From the NCBI RefSeq assembly GCF_003815875.1, contig NZ_CP033924.1, positions 248,001-312,000 on the forward strand: 64,000 nucleotides of DNA, given 5' to 3'. Position 1 is the stretch's first letter. Each line of letters opens with the position of its first letter. The notes below the pieces were generated by a model. The model was not told where the DNA came from. It searched no databases and worked only from the letters and a program-made list of their open reading frames with translations. Position numbers and translations under genes: made by a program. The DNA comes from Chryseobacterium lactis (lineage in GTDB: Bacteria > Bacteroidota > Bacteroidia > Flavobacteriales > Weeksellaceae). Positions 33,152 through 41,008 of this stretch are shown piece by piece.

Positions 33152-33661
33152 ATGAGAAAATATTTAGCCGTTGTAGACAGAAACAGGTCACAGAAAATGG
33201 TAAGATTGGCACATCTTATCATTGACAGACTTGTCATATATTTCATTTTTATTGCCTTTGGATTCTTTTCATCCTTACTTTATGAACTGACAGGTATCGC
33301 TTTCTTTTTCGAGATTGTTCAGAAAATGGCTTCCGTAAGTAAAGTCACAGATATCCTGATCACGGCTTCAGTTTATTTTATATACATTTTCCTTATTGAA
33401 TATTTTACCAAAGGAAGATCTATCGGAAAATACATCACAGGAAGCAAAGTGATTTGTATTGATGGAAGCGAACCGACTTTTAAAGATTATTTTATCCGGA
33501 ATATTTCCAGATTTGTCCCCCTGGATGCATTTTCTTTCATTGGAGAAAATGGCTGGCACGACAGCTGGAGTGAAACAAGGGTAATTAACCTTAAAAATTA
33601 TAAAGCTGAAAGACAGGCAAAAAGCGAAATCGATGAGCTTGGAAGGAAAGAAATTGCATAA
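33152..33661 (+). CDS. RDD family membrane protein
   Basis: 169 residues with three to four membrane helices. It starts with cytoplasmic LAHLIIDRLVIYFIFIAFGFF (first helix, RxxD-type motif as LIIDRLV), and carries GRSIGKYITGSKVICIDG and FIRNISRFVPLDAFSF, the standard second half of RDD proteins. These proteins are integral inner-membrane proteins of mostly unknown role, some linked to Na+/H+ exchange. Last gene before tRNA-Cys. Confidence 0.88.
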   Translation: MRKYLAVVDRNRSQKMVRLAHLIIDRLVIYFIFIAFGFFSSLLYELTGIAFFFEIVQKMASVSKVTDILITASVYFIYIFLIEYFTKGRSIGKYITGSKVICIDGSEPTFKDYFIRNISRFVPLDAFSFIGENGWHDSWSETRVINLKNYKAERQAKSEIDELGRKEIA

Positions 33662-33666
33662 AAACT

Positions 33667-33696
33667 TTTGTTCATAAAGAATTTTTGCTATATTTG
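33667..33696 (+). promoter_or_regulatory. Promoter of tRNA-Cys
   Basis: TTTG (33667-33670) and TATATTTG (33689-33696), spacer 18 bp; the tRNA begins 24 bp downstream of the minus-7 box. Confidence 0.7.
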
Positions 33697-33719
33697 CACA
33701 CCTCAAAAATGGTAAAAAT

Positions 33720-33793
33720 GGTACTTTGGCCGAGCGGCTAGGCAGTGGTCTGCAACACCATCTACAGCGGTTCGAATCCGCTAGGTACCTCCA
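33720..33793 (+). tRNA. tRNA-Cys (anticodon GCA)
   Basis: A complete cloverleaf with encoded CCA. Acceptor GGTACTT pairs with AGGTACC (one G-T), the T arm GCGG-TTCGAAT-CCGC is perfect, and the anticodon loop CTGCAAC carries GCA. It is single, with its own promoter and terminator. Confidence 0.95.
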
Positions 33794-33821
33794 AAAACCT
33801 CTAATTTATTTTAGAGGTTTT
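33794..33821 (+). terminator. Terminator of tRNA-Cys
   Basis: AAAACCTCTAA pairs with TTAGAGGTTTT around a 6-base loop, followed by TTTT. It starts right after the CCA end. Confidence 0.85.
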
Positions 33822-33914
33822 TTTATGTCCTGTTAAGATCATTCTGATTTTATTATTTTCATTCTCAAATCTTATAAAACGATCTCTTTTCACATTTTAT
33901 ATAGGCAAAAAAAA

Positions 33915-33935
33915 ATCCTCGGAAATTCCGAGGAT
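33915..33935 (-). terminator. Orphan minus-strand terminator-like hairpin A
   Basis: ATCCTCGG and CCGAGGAT pair around AAATT; the left flank is nine A, so on the minus strand it ends in nine T. No convincing minus-strand gene precedes it. It is followed on the plus strand by ACTAATAACCATGAAAAC. Confidence 0.6.
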
Positions 33936-34310
33936 AAAAACTAATAACCATGAAAACTCAAATTAAACATGAGTTGCGTTTGTATATTGAAAAATCGTGC
34001 CAGAATCGCAATTTTAGAAAAAATATTTTTAAATATATTTTTCTGAAACCAACCGATATTTTTCAATAATTTCTTCTGTTTTTTTAATATTATTAAAAAG
34101 TTTTCGATACTAATTACAGGAGTTTTAAATAAAAACAAGCCTTCGACAAAATTAATAAAAAATTCATAATAGAAAATCAACTAAGTTAAAAATTTGCATT
34201 TCCTAAAAAAATTAGCACAATTATATATACTACAAAATAATTGATATTAAAAAAACGGAAAATGGCATAATTTATTCTTCTATTTAATAAAATCATTAAA
34301 TTTCAATATT
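33936..34310. other. AT-rich region with possible small transcript
   Basis: A 39-codon plus frame (33950-34069, MKTQIKHELRL...) and an opposite 79-codon frame overlap here; both are Lys/Phe/Ile-rich and unsupported. Apart from hairpin A no clear feature is seen. Confidence 0.3.
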
Positions 34311-34538
34311 ATGGAAAATAAAATTTTCATGAAAGAAGATTTCGTCAGAAATAAAGATAATGAGTACGAACTACAGTTTAAAGTGTCAGAAATAGGTGAA
34401 GGTTCTAATCTCATTACAGAAAGACTCAATGAAAAAAACGAATATGAAACAGTCCAGGTTCAAATACGAAGATTTGATGACTTTGTGTTTATCGTTTGGG
34501 ATAAGCCATTTGATGGAAGAATATTTTTTGACAACTAA
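34311..34538 (+). CDS. Small hypothetical protein, 75 residues
   Basis: An acidic, soluble small protein (MENKIFMKEDFVRNKDNEYEL at the N-terminus, split as MENKIFMKEDF and VRNKDNEYEL; FIVWDKPFDGRIFFDN at the end). It has good codon use, an ATG and a hairpin about 16 bp after the stop. No recognised domain. It sits between tRNA-Cys and a lone glycosyltransferase with no operon partner. It is plausible but not proven. Confidence 0.55.
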   Translation: MENKIFMKEDFVRNKDNEYELQFKVSEIGEGSNLITERLNEKNEYETVQVQIRRFDDFVFIVWDKPFDGRIFFDN

Positions 34539-34553
34539 GTGTTTTAGTACTTA

Positions 34554-34579
34554 CAAAAAAAGCCTCCAAAATGGAGGCC
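34554..34579. terminator. Hairpin B after the 75-residue gene, part of a repeated hairpin/micro-ORF unit
   Basis: GCCTCC and GGAGGC pair around AAAAT. A-runs on its left give eight T on the minus strand; on the plus side the sequence continues CTCAAAAAACACAAATGATG rather than a T-run. The same hairpin and following sequence recur at 35871-35900. Confidence 0.5.
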
Positions 34580-34592
34580 TCAAAAAACACAA

Positions 34593-34640
34593 ATGATGAA
34601 AAAAAAATTTTATATCAGAAATAAAAATTTAATCGTTTAA
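34593..34640 (+). CDS. 15-codon micro-ORF B (candidate)
   Basis: MMKKKFYIRNKNLIV then TAA. The upstream sequence ACACAAATGATGAAAAAAA (34588-34606) is identical to that of micro-ORF C at 35898. Both are 15 codons and end in a hydrophobic pair. No other support. Confidence 0.25.
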   Translation: MMKKKFYIRNKNLIV

Positions 34641-34965
34641 TCCTATCTCAAAATTATACAGTCTTTTTTATCTATTTTATGACTCCACTCATAAAATTTG
34701 AGCTTTACATTTTATTTATTGAGGCTACGAAAGGGTTTTGATTATATAAGTCCAGCTTCATTCAATATTTTATCTATGTTATTGTCTCACAACAAAAAAG
34801 ATTGATATATTTTACCACATTCACACTCATATAAAAGTTTAAAAATAAAATTTACACTAATAATCTCCATAATATAAGAAAAAAATACAACATAAGCTAT
34901 GATCGAGGTTATATTTTTAAAGTAGATAAAGTCATAGTTTTACCTATAATTTAATTCAAAATATT
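34641..34965. other. Intergenic region before the glycosyltransferase
   Basis: About 325 bp of AT-rich sequence. TAATTTTG on the minus strand (34656-34649) could be a minus-7 box for a transcript ending at hairpin B; no matching minus-33 box was found. Otherwise nothing is seen. Confidence 0.35.
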
Positions 34966-35796
34966 GTGATAAAATTTTCTATACTTATAGCCCACTATAA
35001 TAATGGAAAGTATTTTAAGGATTGTTATGACTCGTTAATCGGTCAGAGCTATGAAAATTGGGAAGTTATTATTGTAGATGATGCTTCTACTGATGATTCG
35101 GTAGAAGTGATAAGATCATTCATTAATAATGATCCCCGGTTTAAGCTGTATTACAATTCAACAAATAAAGGTTGTGGCTTTACCAAAAGAGAATGCATGA
35201 AATATGCAGAAGGTGAAATCTGCGCCTACTTAGATCCGGATGACGCCCTCTATCCGGAAGCCCTGGAAAAAACGGCACATGAATTCATCAGTGATCATGA
35301 GATTGTAGCAGCCTACTCTCAAATGATGTTATGTAATAATGAGCTTACACCCGACAAAGTTTTTGCCAGCACCAAGCAAATCTACAACAGCCGCTACTTT
35401 TTTAATTGCCCGACTCAGTTTGCTCACTTTTTTACCTTTAAAAAAGAAATTTATTTAAAGACCTCAGGTATTAATCCAAAATTAAAAAGTGCCGTAGATC
35501 AGGATTTATATTTAAAAGTACTGGAGTATGGTGATGTAAAATATATAAAAGAACCTCTCTATCTATACCGTCTTCATTCTAATGGGATCTCACAGCAAAG
35601 CGCAAAGAAAAATGCAAAAGAGTCCTTTGCAAGAGTAATCCACGACACCATGAAAAGAAGAGGTATAAAAAAAATAAACAACCAACTGGTCCCCGAATCT
35701 TATACCAGCTCTCAGGAAATCTATGAATTGCTTGACTATCAAACCAACAAAATTCATCGCCTCATCAATAAAATAAAGGTTACTTTAAATCTATAA
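34966..35796 (+). CDS. Glycosyltransferase family 2
   Basis: 276 residues with a GT-A fold: FSILIAHYNNGKYFKDCYDSL (first nucleotide-binding strand), VIIVDDASTDDS (residues about 34-45), and the metal-binding DPDDA (about 91-95) as the DxD motif. VDQDLYLKVLEYGDVKYI is the acceptor-side acidic segment. It transfers a sugar from a nucleotide donor, perhaps to a surface glycan. Start is GTG with no nearby ATG; no other glycan gene is adjacent. Ends at a terminator. Confidence 0.9.
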   Translation: MIKFSILIAHYNNGKYFKDCYDSLIGQSYENWEVIIVDDASTDDSVEVIRSFINNDPRFKLYYNSTNKGCGFTKRECMKYAEGEICAYLDPDDALYPEALEKTAHEFISDHEIVAAYSQMMLCNNELTPDKVFASTKQIYNSRYFFNCPTQFAHFFTFKKEIYLKTSGINPKLKSAVDQDLYLKVLEYGDVKYIKEPLYLYRLHSNGISQQSAKKNAKESFARVIHDTMKRRGIKKINNQLVPESYTSSQEIYELLDYQTNKIHRLINKIKVTLNL

Positions 35797-35806
35797 GTAC
35801 AAACTC

Positions 35807-35827
35807 CTCAGCAATTGAGGAGTTTTT
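35807..35827 (+). terminator. Terminator of the glycosyltransferase gene
   Basis: ACTCCTCA and TGAGGAGT pair around GCAAT, followed by TTTTTTATTTT. About 10 bp after the stop. Confidence 0.85.
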
Positions 35828-35870
35828 TATTTTCAAAATCTTAGGTGAGGATATATAAAATAGAAACGGC

Positions 35871-35888
35871 CTCCATTCGGAGGCCTAA
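35871..35888. terminator. Hairpin C, second copy of the repeated hairpin/micro-ORF unit
   Basis: GGCCTCC and GGAGGCC pair around ATTC; then TAAAAAACACAAATGATG. The glycosyltransferase has its own terminator upstream, so this one is not needed for it. It could end a minus-strand message from 35949-36131. Confidence 0.5.
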
Positions 35889-35897
35889 AAAACACAA

Positions 35898-35945
35898 ATG
35901 ATGAAAAAAATCTATTTAGAAAAATCCAAACAGAATATTGTATAA
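35898..35945 (+). CDS. 15-codon micro-ORF C (candidate)
   Basis: MMKKIYLEKSKQNIV then TAA. Shares length, first four residues, hydrophobic last two residues and 19 identical upstream bases with micro-ORF B. May be a repeat-encoded peptide or chance. Confidence 0.25.
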   Translation: MMKKIYLEKSKQNIV

Positions 35946-35948
35946 GGC

Positions 35949-36131
35949 TTATTGGTATCTTTTCTTATTGTACTTTTTCCAATACGGAAAATCATAAGTG
36001 TAGCACCAAAATCCAGATTTATGATTAATTTTTTTAAGAACACAACAACATCCAGAAATAATAAGCATTGATAAGGCAAACAAAATACCCAACTCCAAAA
36101 TCAATGAATCATCAATAATTTCCATTATCAT
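35949..36131 (-). CDS. Small membrane protein, hypothetical, 60 residues
   Basis: One membrane helix (LELGILFALSMLIISGCCCVL), then a basic and aromatic tail (FWCYTYDFPYWKKYNKKRYQ). ATG codons at 36131 and 36125. It has a hairpin (35871-35888) downstream on its strand. No family known to me. Modest support: composition is protein-like but the frame is short. Confidence 0.4.
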   Translation of the reverse strand: MIMEIIDDSLILELGILFALSMLIISGCCCVLKKINHKSGFWCYTYDFPYWKKYNKKRYQ

Positions 36132-36220
36132 ACAGTTTTTTTTAGTTTTTATAATTAAAATTTAATAGTAATCATTAAATACAATATGAAAAACTAGTAT
36201 AAACTATATGTTGATTAAAA

Positions 36221-36239
36221 AATCCTCATAATGAGGATT
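36221..36239 (-). terminator. Terminator of the 36275-36718 gene
   Basis: AATCCTCA and TGAGGATT pair around TAA; on the minus strand six T follow. About 35 bp after the stop. Confidence 0.75.
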
Positions 36240-36274
36240 TGTAAATGTAGTTAAATATTTTGTTTTTCACAAAG

Positions 36275-36718
36275 TTATTCTTCCCAAATTATCGGAATAT
36301 ATATTGTAACATAACCGTCTGCATCTACGCTTGCATCGGACACTGTTGCTACAACTGAACCATATCCTACCCAACCTCCTTGTCCCTGCATCGCATAGAA
36401 AGTATAAGTTCCTTCCGGAAGACCATCATAATATTGCGGAACCGTTTGAAGTCCTCCACTGTAATAAGTGTCATACATATCTCCGGTAGCCATATTTTCA
36501 GCAATAAAACTTCCTACGTCGTAGCTTCCTGATAGAATTTTTGTTCCATCTTTTGCCAGAAGACCATAGCGAATTTTATATGTCTGTTCCTTCGTTTCTT
36601 TATCAGATACTTCTGAACGTTCTTTAGATAAAGTCTTCACTGCATCTTGAGAAGAAAAAGAAGTTGTGATAGTCAGCAGCCCAATAAAAGCCGATACTGT
36701 AAAAATTGATTTTTTCAT
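36275..36718 (-). CDS. Small secreted protein, hypothetical, 147 residues
   Basis: Start at ATG 36718 gives a clear signal peptide (MKKSIFTVSAFIGLLTITTS, cut near SFSS). The mature part is rich in Gly/Tyr and beta-type: ILSGSYDVGSFIAENMATGD, GLPEGTYTFYAMQGQGGWVG and a final DADGYVTIYIPIIWEE. No known domain recognised; the layout resembles a single immunoglobulin-like or prealbumin-type strand domain. Promoter TATTTTTG on the minus strand at 36746-36739. Terminator follows. Secreted but not obviously T9SS cargo: the C-terminal tail is not of sorting-domain type. Confidence 0.65.
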   Translation of the reverse strand: MKKSIFTVSAFIGLLTITTSFSSQDAVKTLSKERSEVSDKETKEQTYKIRYGLLAKDGTKILSGSYDVGSFIAENMATGDMYDTYYSGGLQTVPQYYDGLPEGTYTFYAMQGQGGWVGYGSVVATVSDASVDADGYVTIYIPIIWEE

Positions 36719-36738
36719 ATTAAAGAAATTTGGTATCT

Positions 36739-36746
36739 CAAAAATA
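36739..36746 (-). promoter_or_regulatory. Minus-7 box (TATTTTTG) of the small secreted protein
   Basis: CAAAAATA on the plus strand, i.e. TATTTTTG on the minus strand, about 20 bp before the ATG at 36718. Confidence 0.45.
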
Positions 36747-36806
36747 CGCAACTTATATGAATTCAATGGAAATTATTAATTAAATAAAACTTACAATTAC
36801 AAAAAA

Positions 36807-36827
36807 TTCCCTGACCGAGCCAGGGAA
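36807..36827 (-). terminator. Orphan minus-strand terminator-like hairpin D
   Basis: TTCCCTG and CAGGGAA pair around ACCGAGC; six T follow on the minus strand. No minus-strand gene lies upstream of it, so its transcript is unknown. Confidence 0.5.
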
Positions 36828-37055
36828 CTATGATGAATCTCGTTTAGAAGATTAATTTTCTGATATGAAAACCAGTATATTAATGACAAACTTTATGCCT
36901 TAACCGGTGTTAACCCCCTATTTTTATATGAAATTTATCATTATGTCCTTTTTCAAGAATTAACTTTAACACTCTTTAACTAAAACTTGGCTTCATAATT
37001 GAAAATAAAACTAAAACTAAAGTCGTTGTGACTTAAGCTTATTAAAATTTGAATT
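36828..37055. other. Intergenic region before the glycine-zipper lipoprotein
   Basis: About 230 bp. It holds AACTTTAACACTCTTTAACT, a direct TTTAAC pair 10 bp apart, and an isolated AACCGGTGTTAACC palindrome-like site near 36901. No gene. Confidence 0.35.
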
Positions 37056-37610
37056 ATGAAAAAGATAATATTAGCAGGTTTCTTATCCGTTTTTTTGATA
37101 ACGGCCTGCAAGAAGGATGACAGAACAGCTGAGAAGTCTCTGGATGAACAGAAACTTGAATTTCAGGCGAGACAGCTTGAAATAGAAAAGCAGAAACTGG
37201 CTATTGAAAAAGAAAAACTAGTCTATGAGGCTCAGAAAAAAGCAGATAGCATTTCAGAAAAAAGAGCAAAAGCTACTGCTGAAAATAATTCAAAACCACA
37301 GGTGATAAGAGAGACAAGAACTGTATATAGAGACAGAAGATCAAACTCTAATTCCGGAGGCGGCAGTAACGGAGGTTATGCTGACAACGGAACTGGTACA
37401 TCACAAGGAACTACAAAGAAAAAGGGAATGAGTAAAGCAGCTAAAGGTACAATCATTGGTACTGTTGGTGGAGCAGCGGTAGGAGCTATTGTTGCTAAGA
37501 ATAACAGAGGTCTTGGTGCTGTAATCGGAGGTGTGGTAGGTGGAGCTACCGGATATACAATCGGTAGATCACAGGACAGAAAAGATGGAAGAGTACAACC
37601 TCGCAGATAA
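37056..37610 (+). CDS. Glycine-zipper (YMGG-like) lipoprotein
   Basis: 184 residues. A lipobox ITAC gives the lipidated Cys near residue 18, followed by a highly charged coiled coil (about 25-75, Lys/Glu/Gln-rich) and a Ser/Gly/Asn linker. The C-terminal part has the glycine zipper: AKGTIIGTVGGAAVGAIVAKN (read in parts: GTIIGTVGGAAVGA and GAVIGGVVGGATGYTIG). Such zipper domains sit in or under the outer membrane. Function unknown; common in Bacteroidetes. A terminator separates it from the next gene. Confidence 0.8.
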   Translation: MKKIILAGFLSVFLITACKKDDRTAEKSLDEQKLEFQARQLEIEKQKLAIEKEKLVYEAQKKADSISEKRAKATAENNSKPQVIRETRTVYRDRRSNSNSGGGSNGGYADNGTGTSQGTTKKKGMSKAAKGTIIGTVGGAAVGAIVAKNNRGLGAVIGGVVGGATGYTIGRSQDRKDGRVQPRR

Positions 37611-37630
37611 TATTTTTAACTATAACATAT

Positions 37631-37658
37631 AAAGATTGCTTATTTTTAGGCAATCTTT
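37631..37658 (+). terminator. Terminator after the glycine-zipper gene
   Basis: AAAGATTGC and GCAATCTTT pair around about 10 bases, followed by TTTT. About 20 bp after the stop; the next ATG is only a few bases behind. Confidence 0.7.
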
Positions 37659-37662
37659 TTTT

Positions 37663-39297
37663 ATGATATTGATTCTACTTTCTTCGATCTTCATTATTCC
37701 GGTCTTAATGGGCTGGGGAAAAATCGTGGAAAATGTATACGGCAGTCTATTTCAGGGCATCTCAGCAAAAATGTTGTCGGGAACTCTCGTTTTAAGTCTG
37801 GGATGGGCGATCATTTCTTTTTTTACACCGTTAAACATTTATGTAGAAATTATTACTGTTTTGTTGGGCTTGTTTTTCTTTTTCAAGAATCAACTTTATC
37901 ATGCTTTTTATCAATTTTCAAAAAAAGAATATTGCCTGATAGCAATTGTTTCGGGGACTATTTTATTGGCGGGATCTTATTATCCTTATATATTAGATCA
38001 TTTTGGATATTATGTACCTACCATCAGGTGGCTTACCGAATATGGTCTGATTCAAGGAATTTCCAATCTCGATCTTACACTGGGACAAATGTCGGTATGG
38101 CATATTTTTCAGGCTGGATTTTCAAATTTCTCAGATCCTTATTTGAGGATCAATACGATTCTCCTGCTTATTTATGCTCTCTATAGTATTGAAACAAAAA
38201 CCTGGATCCATCTGTGTTTTATTCCTGTTCTTCTCCTGTTCTCACAATCTCCAAGCCCTGATCTTCCGGCCATTGTTTTTTCTTTGATTGTTTTAAATGA
38301 ACTTATTGCAGGTCACAAAAACACGGTTTTACTTTTTGCCTTATCTATTTTAGCTTTTACCATTAAGCCAACTATGATATGGCTCCCGGTACTGGCTTTC
38401 TTGTATTTTACATTAATTATTAAATCAAATTTCAGAAAACTTACTTTCGGAATATTAATTCTCTTTTTATTCTGTATTAAAAATATCTGGACATTTGGAT
38501 ATCCGTTATTTCCTGTTGCATTGGGTGATCTCGGGATACCCTGGAAACCGAATGCTGAAATTTTAAAAACGTCCTCGCATTATGCCATTCAGAAAACGTA
38601 TGACATGCAGTATTCTTATGAGGAAATTAAACAATTTTCAACATGGGATCATATAAAAAACTGGTTTTTTCTGAATGGTATCAAATCGAAAATAAATATA
38701 CTGTTCATCCTGAGCCTGATATTCTTCATCGTTTTTGCCTGTATAAAGAAAAGAAAAACAATCACTTTAATTTGTATTTCATTACTGATCAAAAGCATAT
38801 TGGTACTGGCATTTTCAGCTCAGTACAGATTTTTTATTGATGTTTTTTTTGTATTATTTTTTGTATTGTTCTACAGGTATTTTGATAAAAGAAAATCAAT
38901 CATTGTATTTTCAGCGGCAAGCTTATTTTTCATTTCTCTATTATCTTTTCCTGGCTTTATACAGCAATATGTACCGAGTTTCAGACTGGGAAATTTCATG
39001 GCAGGATTTGAAAAAGAACAACTTTATAAACCGTCGACCTATGAATATAATCAGTTTCAAACATTTAAATTGGGGAATCTAAAGTTTAATATTTCCAAAA
39101 ATTATCCCTACAATTTTGACACTCCCCTTCCTGCAATTTCTCCAGGTTATATTTTTGATGATAAAAGAGCAGGTATTTTCCCTCAACTTAAGGACAAAAA
39201 TGATGTTAGAAAAGGATTTATCTGGAAAAAGCTCAATCCCGAGGAAAAAATGGAATTGGAAAAGATTATCAATAATATCAAAAACACTGATAAATAG
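37663..39297 (+). CDS. Polytopic membrane protein, hypothetical
   Basis: About 544 residues from ATG 37663; a TTG in the terminator loop upstream is not a likely start. The protein is mostly hydrophobic with about 10-12 helices in the first ~450 residues and a soluble C-terminal tail (about 455-544). YPYILDHFGYYVPTIRWLTEYG (seen as YYPYILDHFGYYVPT) and HIFQAGFSNFSDPYLRIN fit a GT-C-like loop of a membrane glycosyltransferase or ligase, and the LIC_10190-type family may apply. No operon partner next to it. Function uncertain. Confidence 0.6.
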   Translation: MILILLSSIFIIPVLMGWGKIVENVYGSLFQGISAKMLSGTLVLSLGWAIISFFTPLNIYVEIITVLLGLFFFFKNQLYHAFYQFSKKEYCLIAIVSGTILLAGSYYPYILDHFGYYVPTIRWLTEYGLIQGISNLDLTLGQMSVWHIFQAGFSNFSDPYLRINTILLLIYALYSIETKTWIHLCFIPVLLLFSQSPSPDLPAIVFSLIVLNELIAGHKNTVLLFALSILAFTIKPTMIWLPVLAFLYFTLIIKSNFRKLTFGILILFLFCIKNIWTFGYPLFPVALGDLGIPWKPNAEILKTSSHYAIQKTYDMQYSYEEIKQFSTWDHIKNWFFLNGIKSKINILFILSLIFFIVFACIKKRKTITLICISLLIKSILVLAFSAQYRFFIDVFFVLFFVLFYRYFDKRKSIIVFSAASLFFISLLSFPGFIQQYVPSFRLGNFMAGFEKEQLYKPSTYEYNQFQTFKLGNLKFNISKNYPYNFDTPLPAISPGYIFDDKRAGIFPQLKDKNDVRKGFIWKKLNPEEKMELEKIINNIKNTDK

Positions 39298-39335
39298 AAC
39301 AAATCCTGAAACTTTATTATATGAAGAAAAAAAGG

Positions 39336-39343
39336 TAATTTTG
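39336..39343 (+). promoter_or_regulatory. Minus-7 box (TAATTTTG) of aroC, adjacent to start codon
   Basis: TAATTTTG ends 4 bp before ATG 39348; TTTA (39313-39316) fits the minus-33 distance. Together these predict a message with almost no 5' leader. Confidence 0.5.
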
Positions 39344-39347
39344 TATT

Positions 39348-40418
39348 ATGTTCAACACATTAGGTAATCTTCTTAGTCTTACAACATTTGGAGAAAGTCA
39401 CGGAGTGGCTTATGGCGGTATCATCAATAATTTTCCGGCAGGTTTAACGGTAGATCTCGATAAGGTTCAATACGAATTGAGCCGAAGAAAACCAGGACAG
39501 TCTGCGATTGTTACTCAAAGAAAGGAAAGTGACACTGTAAAGTTTCTTTCAGGACTCTTTGACGGAAAAACTACGGGTACGCCCATTGGTTTTATTATTG
39601 AAAACGAAAATCAGAAATCAAAGGATTATGATCATATTGCACAAGCATATCGTCCTAGTCATGCAGATTTTACATATGACCAAAAATTTGGTTTAAGAGA
39701 TTATCGCGGTGGTGGAAAATCTTCTGCGAGAGAAACCATGAACTGGGTGGTAGCAGGTGCTTTAGCCAAACAATTATTACCGGACATCGAAATCAATGCT
39801 TACGTTTCTTCTGTGGGCGATATCTTCTGTGAAAAACCTTATCAGGCTTTAGACTTTTCTCAAACGGAAAGTAATGACGTTCGTTGTCCTGATGCTGAAA
39901 CAGCAGAAAAAATGATCTCAAGAATCAAAGAGATCAAAAAAGAAGGTAATACCATTGGCGGAACAATAACCTGCGTCATTAAAAATGTTCCGGTGGGAAT
40001 TGGTGAGCCTATATTCTCAAAACTTCAGGCAGAACTGGCAAAAGCAATGCTGAATATTAATGCTTGCAAAGGTTTTGAATATGGAAGCGGTTTTTGTGGT
40101 GCTAAAATGACAGGAAAGGAGCACAATGATGCTTTTAACACAGATTTTACCACAAAATCTAATCTTTCAGGGGGAATCCAGGGAGGAATTTCCAACGGAA
40201 TGGATATTTATTTCCGCGTAGCATTCAAGCCTGTGGCAACGATTTTAAGACCTCAGGACAGTATTGACAAAGAAGGAAATCCTGTGGTCGTAGAAGGAAA
40301 AGGACGCCATGATCCTTGTGTGGTTCCAAGAGCTGTTCCTGTTGTGGAAAGCCTTGCAGCATTTGTATTAGCCGATCTCTTTTTGATCAACAAAACAAGA
40401 AATATCAATAATTTTTAA
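39348..40418 (+). CDS. aroC: Chorismate synthase
   Basis: 356 residues, usual length. It removes phosphate from EPSP to make chorismate and needs reduced [16 protein letters not shown] at the N-terminus (about residues 14-26), [22 protein letters not shown] (read as [14 protein letters not shown] and [14 protein letters not shown]) and [15 protein letters not shown] near the end are the three family signatures. Cytoplasmic. First of a run of four co-directional genes with thioredoxin-fold proteins; the link is only by position. Confidence 0.96.
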   Translation: MFNTLGNLLSLTTFGESHGVAYGGIINNFPAGLTVDLDKVQYELSRRKPGQSAIVTQRKESDTVKFLSGLFDGKTTGTPIGFIIENENQKSKDYDHIAQAYRPSHADFTYDQKFGLRDYRGGGKSSARETMNWVVAGALAKQLLPDIEINAYVSSVGDIFCEKPYQALDFSQTESNDVRCPDAETAEKMISRIKEIKKEGNTIGGTITCVIKNVPVGIGEPIFSKLQAELAKAMLNINACKGFEYGSGFCGAKMTGKEHNDAFNTDFTTKSNLSGGIQGGISNGMDIYFRVAFKPVATILRPQDSIDKEGNPVVVEGKGRHDPCVVPRAVPVVESLAAFVLADLFLINKTRNINNF

Positions 40419-40435
40419 TATAAACATTTTTCGTA

Positions 40436-40999
40436 ATGAAAAATTACTGGGATAAAGGAATTTCTTTTGAAGAATACCTTCAAATTGCACAAGAAAGATT
40501 AGAGAATCCTGCTAACCAACAGGAGGCTGATTTTAAACAATATTACGAGCTCGGACTTCAGAGAATGGACAGAACGGTAAAAAAATACGTCCCGAATGAA
40601 GATCAGCTCAATGAACTGAAATCCAAAAACTTTGATGGAAAGATCCTGATTATTTCTGAAGCATGGTGCGGTGATGCCAGTGCAACAGTTCCAGCTCTTT
40701 TCAAATTCTTTGAGGGGCATAATGACGTAAAAGTTTTTCTGAGAGACAGTGATAAAAGTTTAATCAATCAGTTTTTAACCAATGGTACAGAATCTATTCC
40801 TAAGGTTCTGATTCTGGATAAAGATTTTAATGTAAAAAATTCATGGGGTCCTCGTCCGAAATACGGTTATGAGTTACTGATGAAATATAAGGCAGATCCT
40901 GAAGCATATCCGAAAGATAGTTTCTACAATGATCTGCAGATATATTATGCCAAAAACAGAGGAAAAGATGCTGTTCAGGAAATTTTAGATCTGCTATAA
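40436..40999 (+). CDS. Thioredoxin-family protein with WCGDA site
   Basis: 187 residues. A helical N-terminal part (1-70) is followed by a thioredoxin-like domain with SEAWCGDASATVPALFKF, where a single Cys plus Asp replaces the CxxC pair. ESIPKVLILDKDFNVKNSWGPRP is the cis-Pro strand. Widely found in Bacteroidetes as thioredoxin family protein, role not known. 17 bp after aroC. Confidence 0.82.
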   Translation: MKNYWDKGISFEEYLQIAQERLENPANQQEADFKQYYELGLQRMDRTVKKYVPNEDQLNELKSKNFDGKILIISEAWCGDASATVPALFKFFEGHNDVKVFLRDSDKSLINQFLTNGTESIPKVLILDKDFNVKNSWGPRPKYGYELLMKYKADPEAYPKDSFYNDLQIYYAKNRGKDAVQEILDLL

Positions 41000-41008
41000 A
41001 AACAGAAT

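Noticed and set aside
33941..34180. 79-codon minus frame
   Set aside because: Phe/Ile/Lys-rich, overlaps a competing frame, ends just before hairpin A; possible, but no support beyond the open frame.
36901..36915. TTAACCGGTGTTAAC as another copy of the TetR operator
   Set aside because: It has an extra base between the half-sites compared with TAACACCGTTA, and no efflux gene is near.
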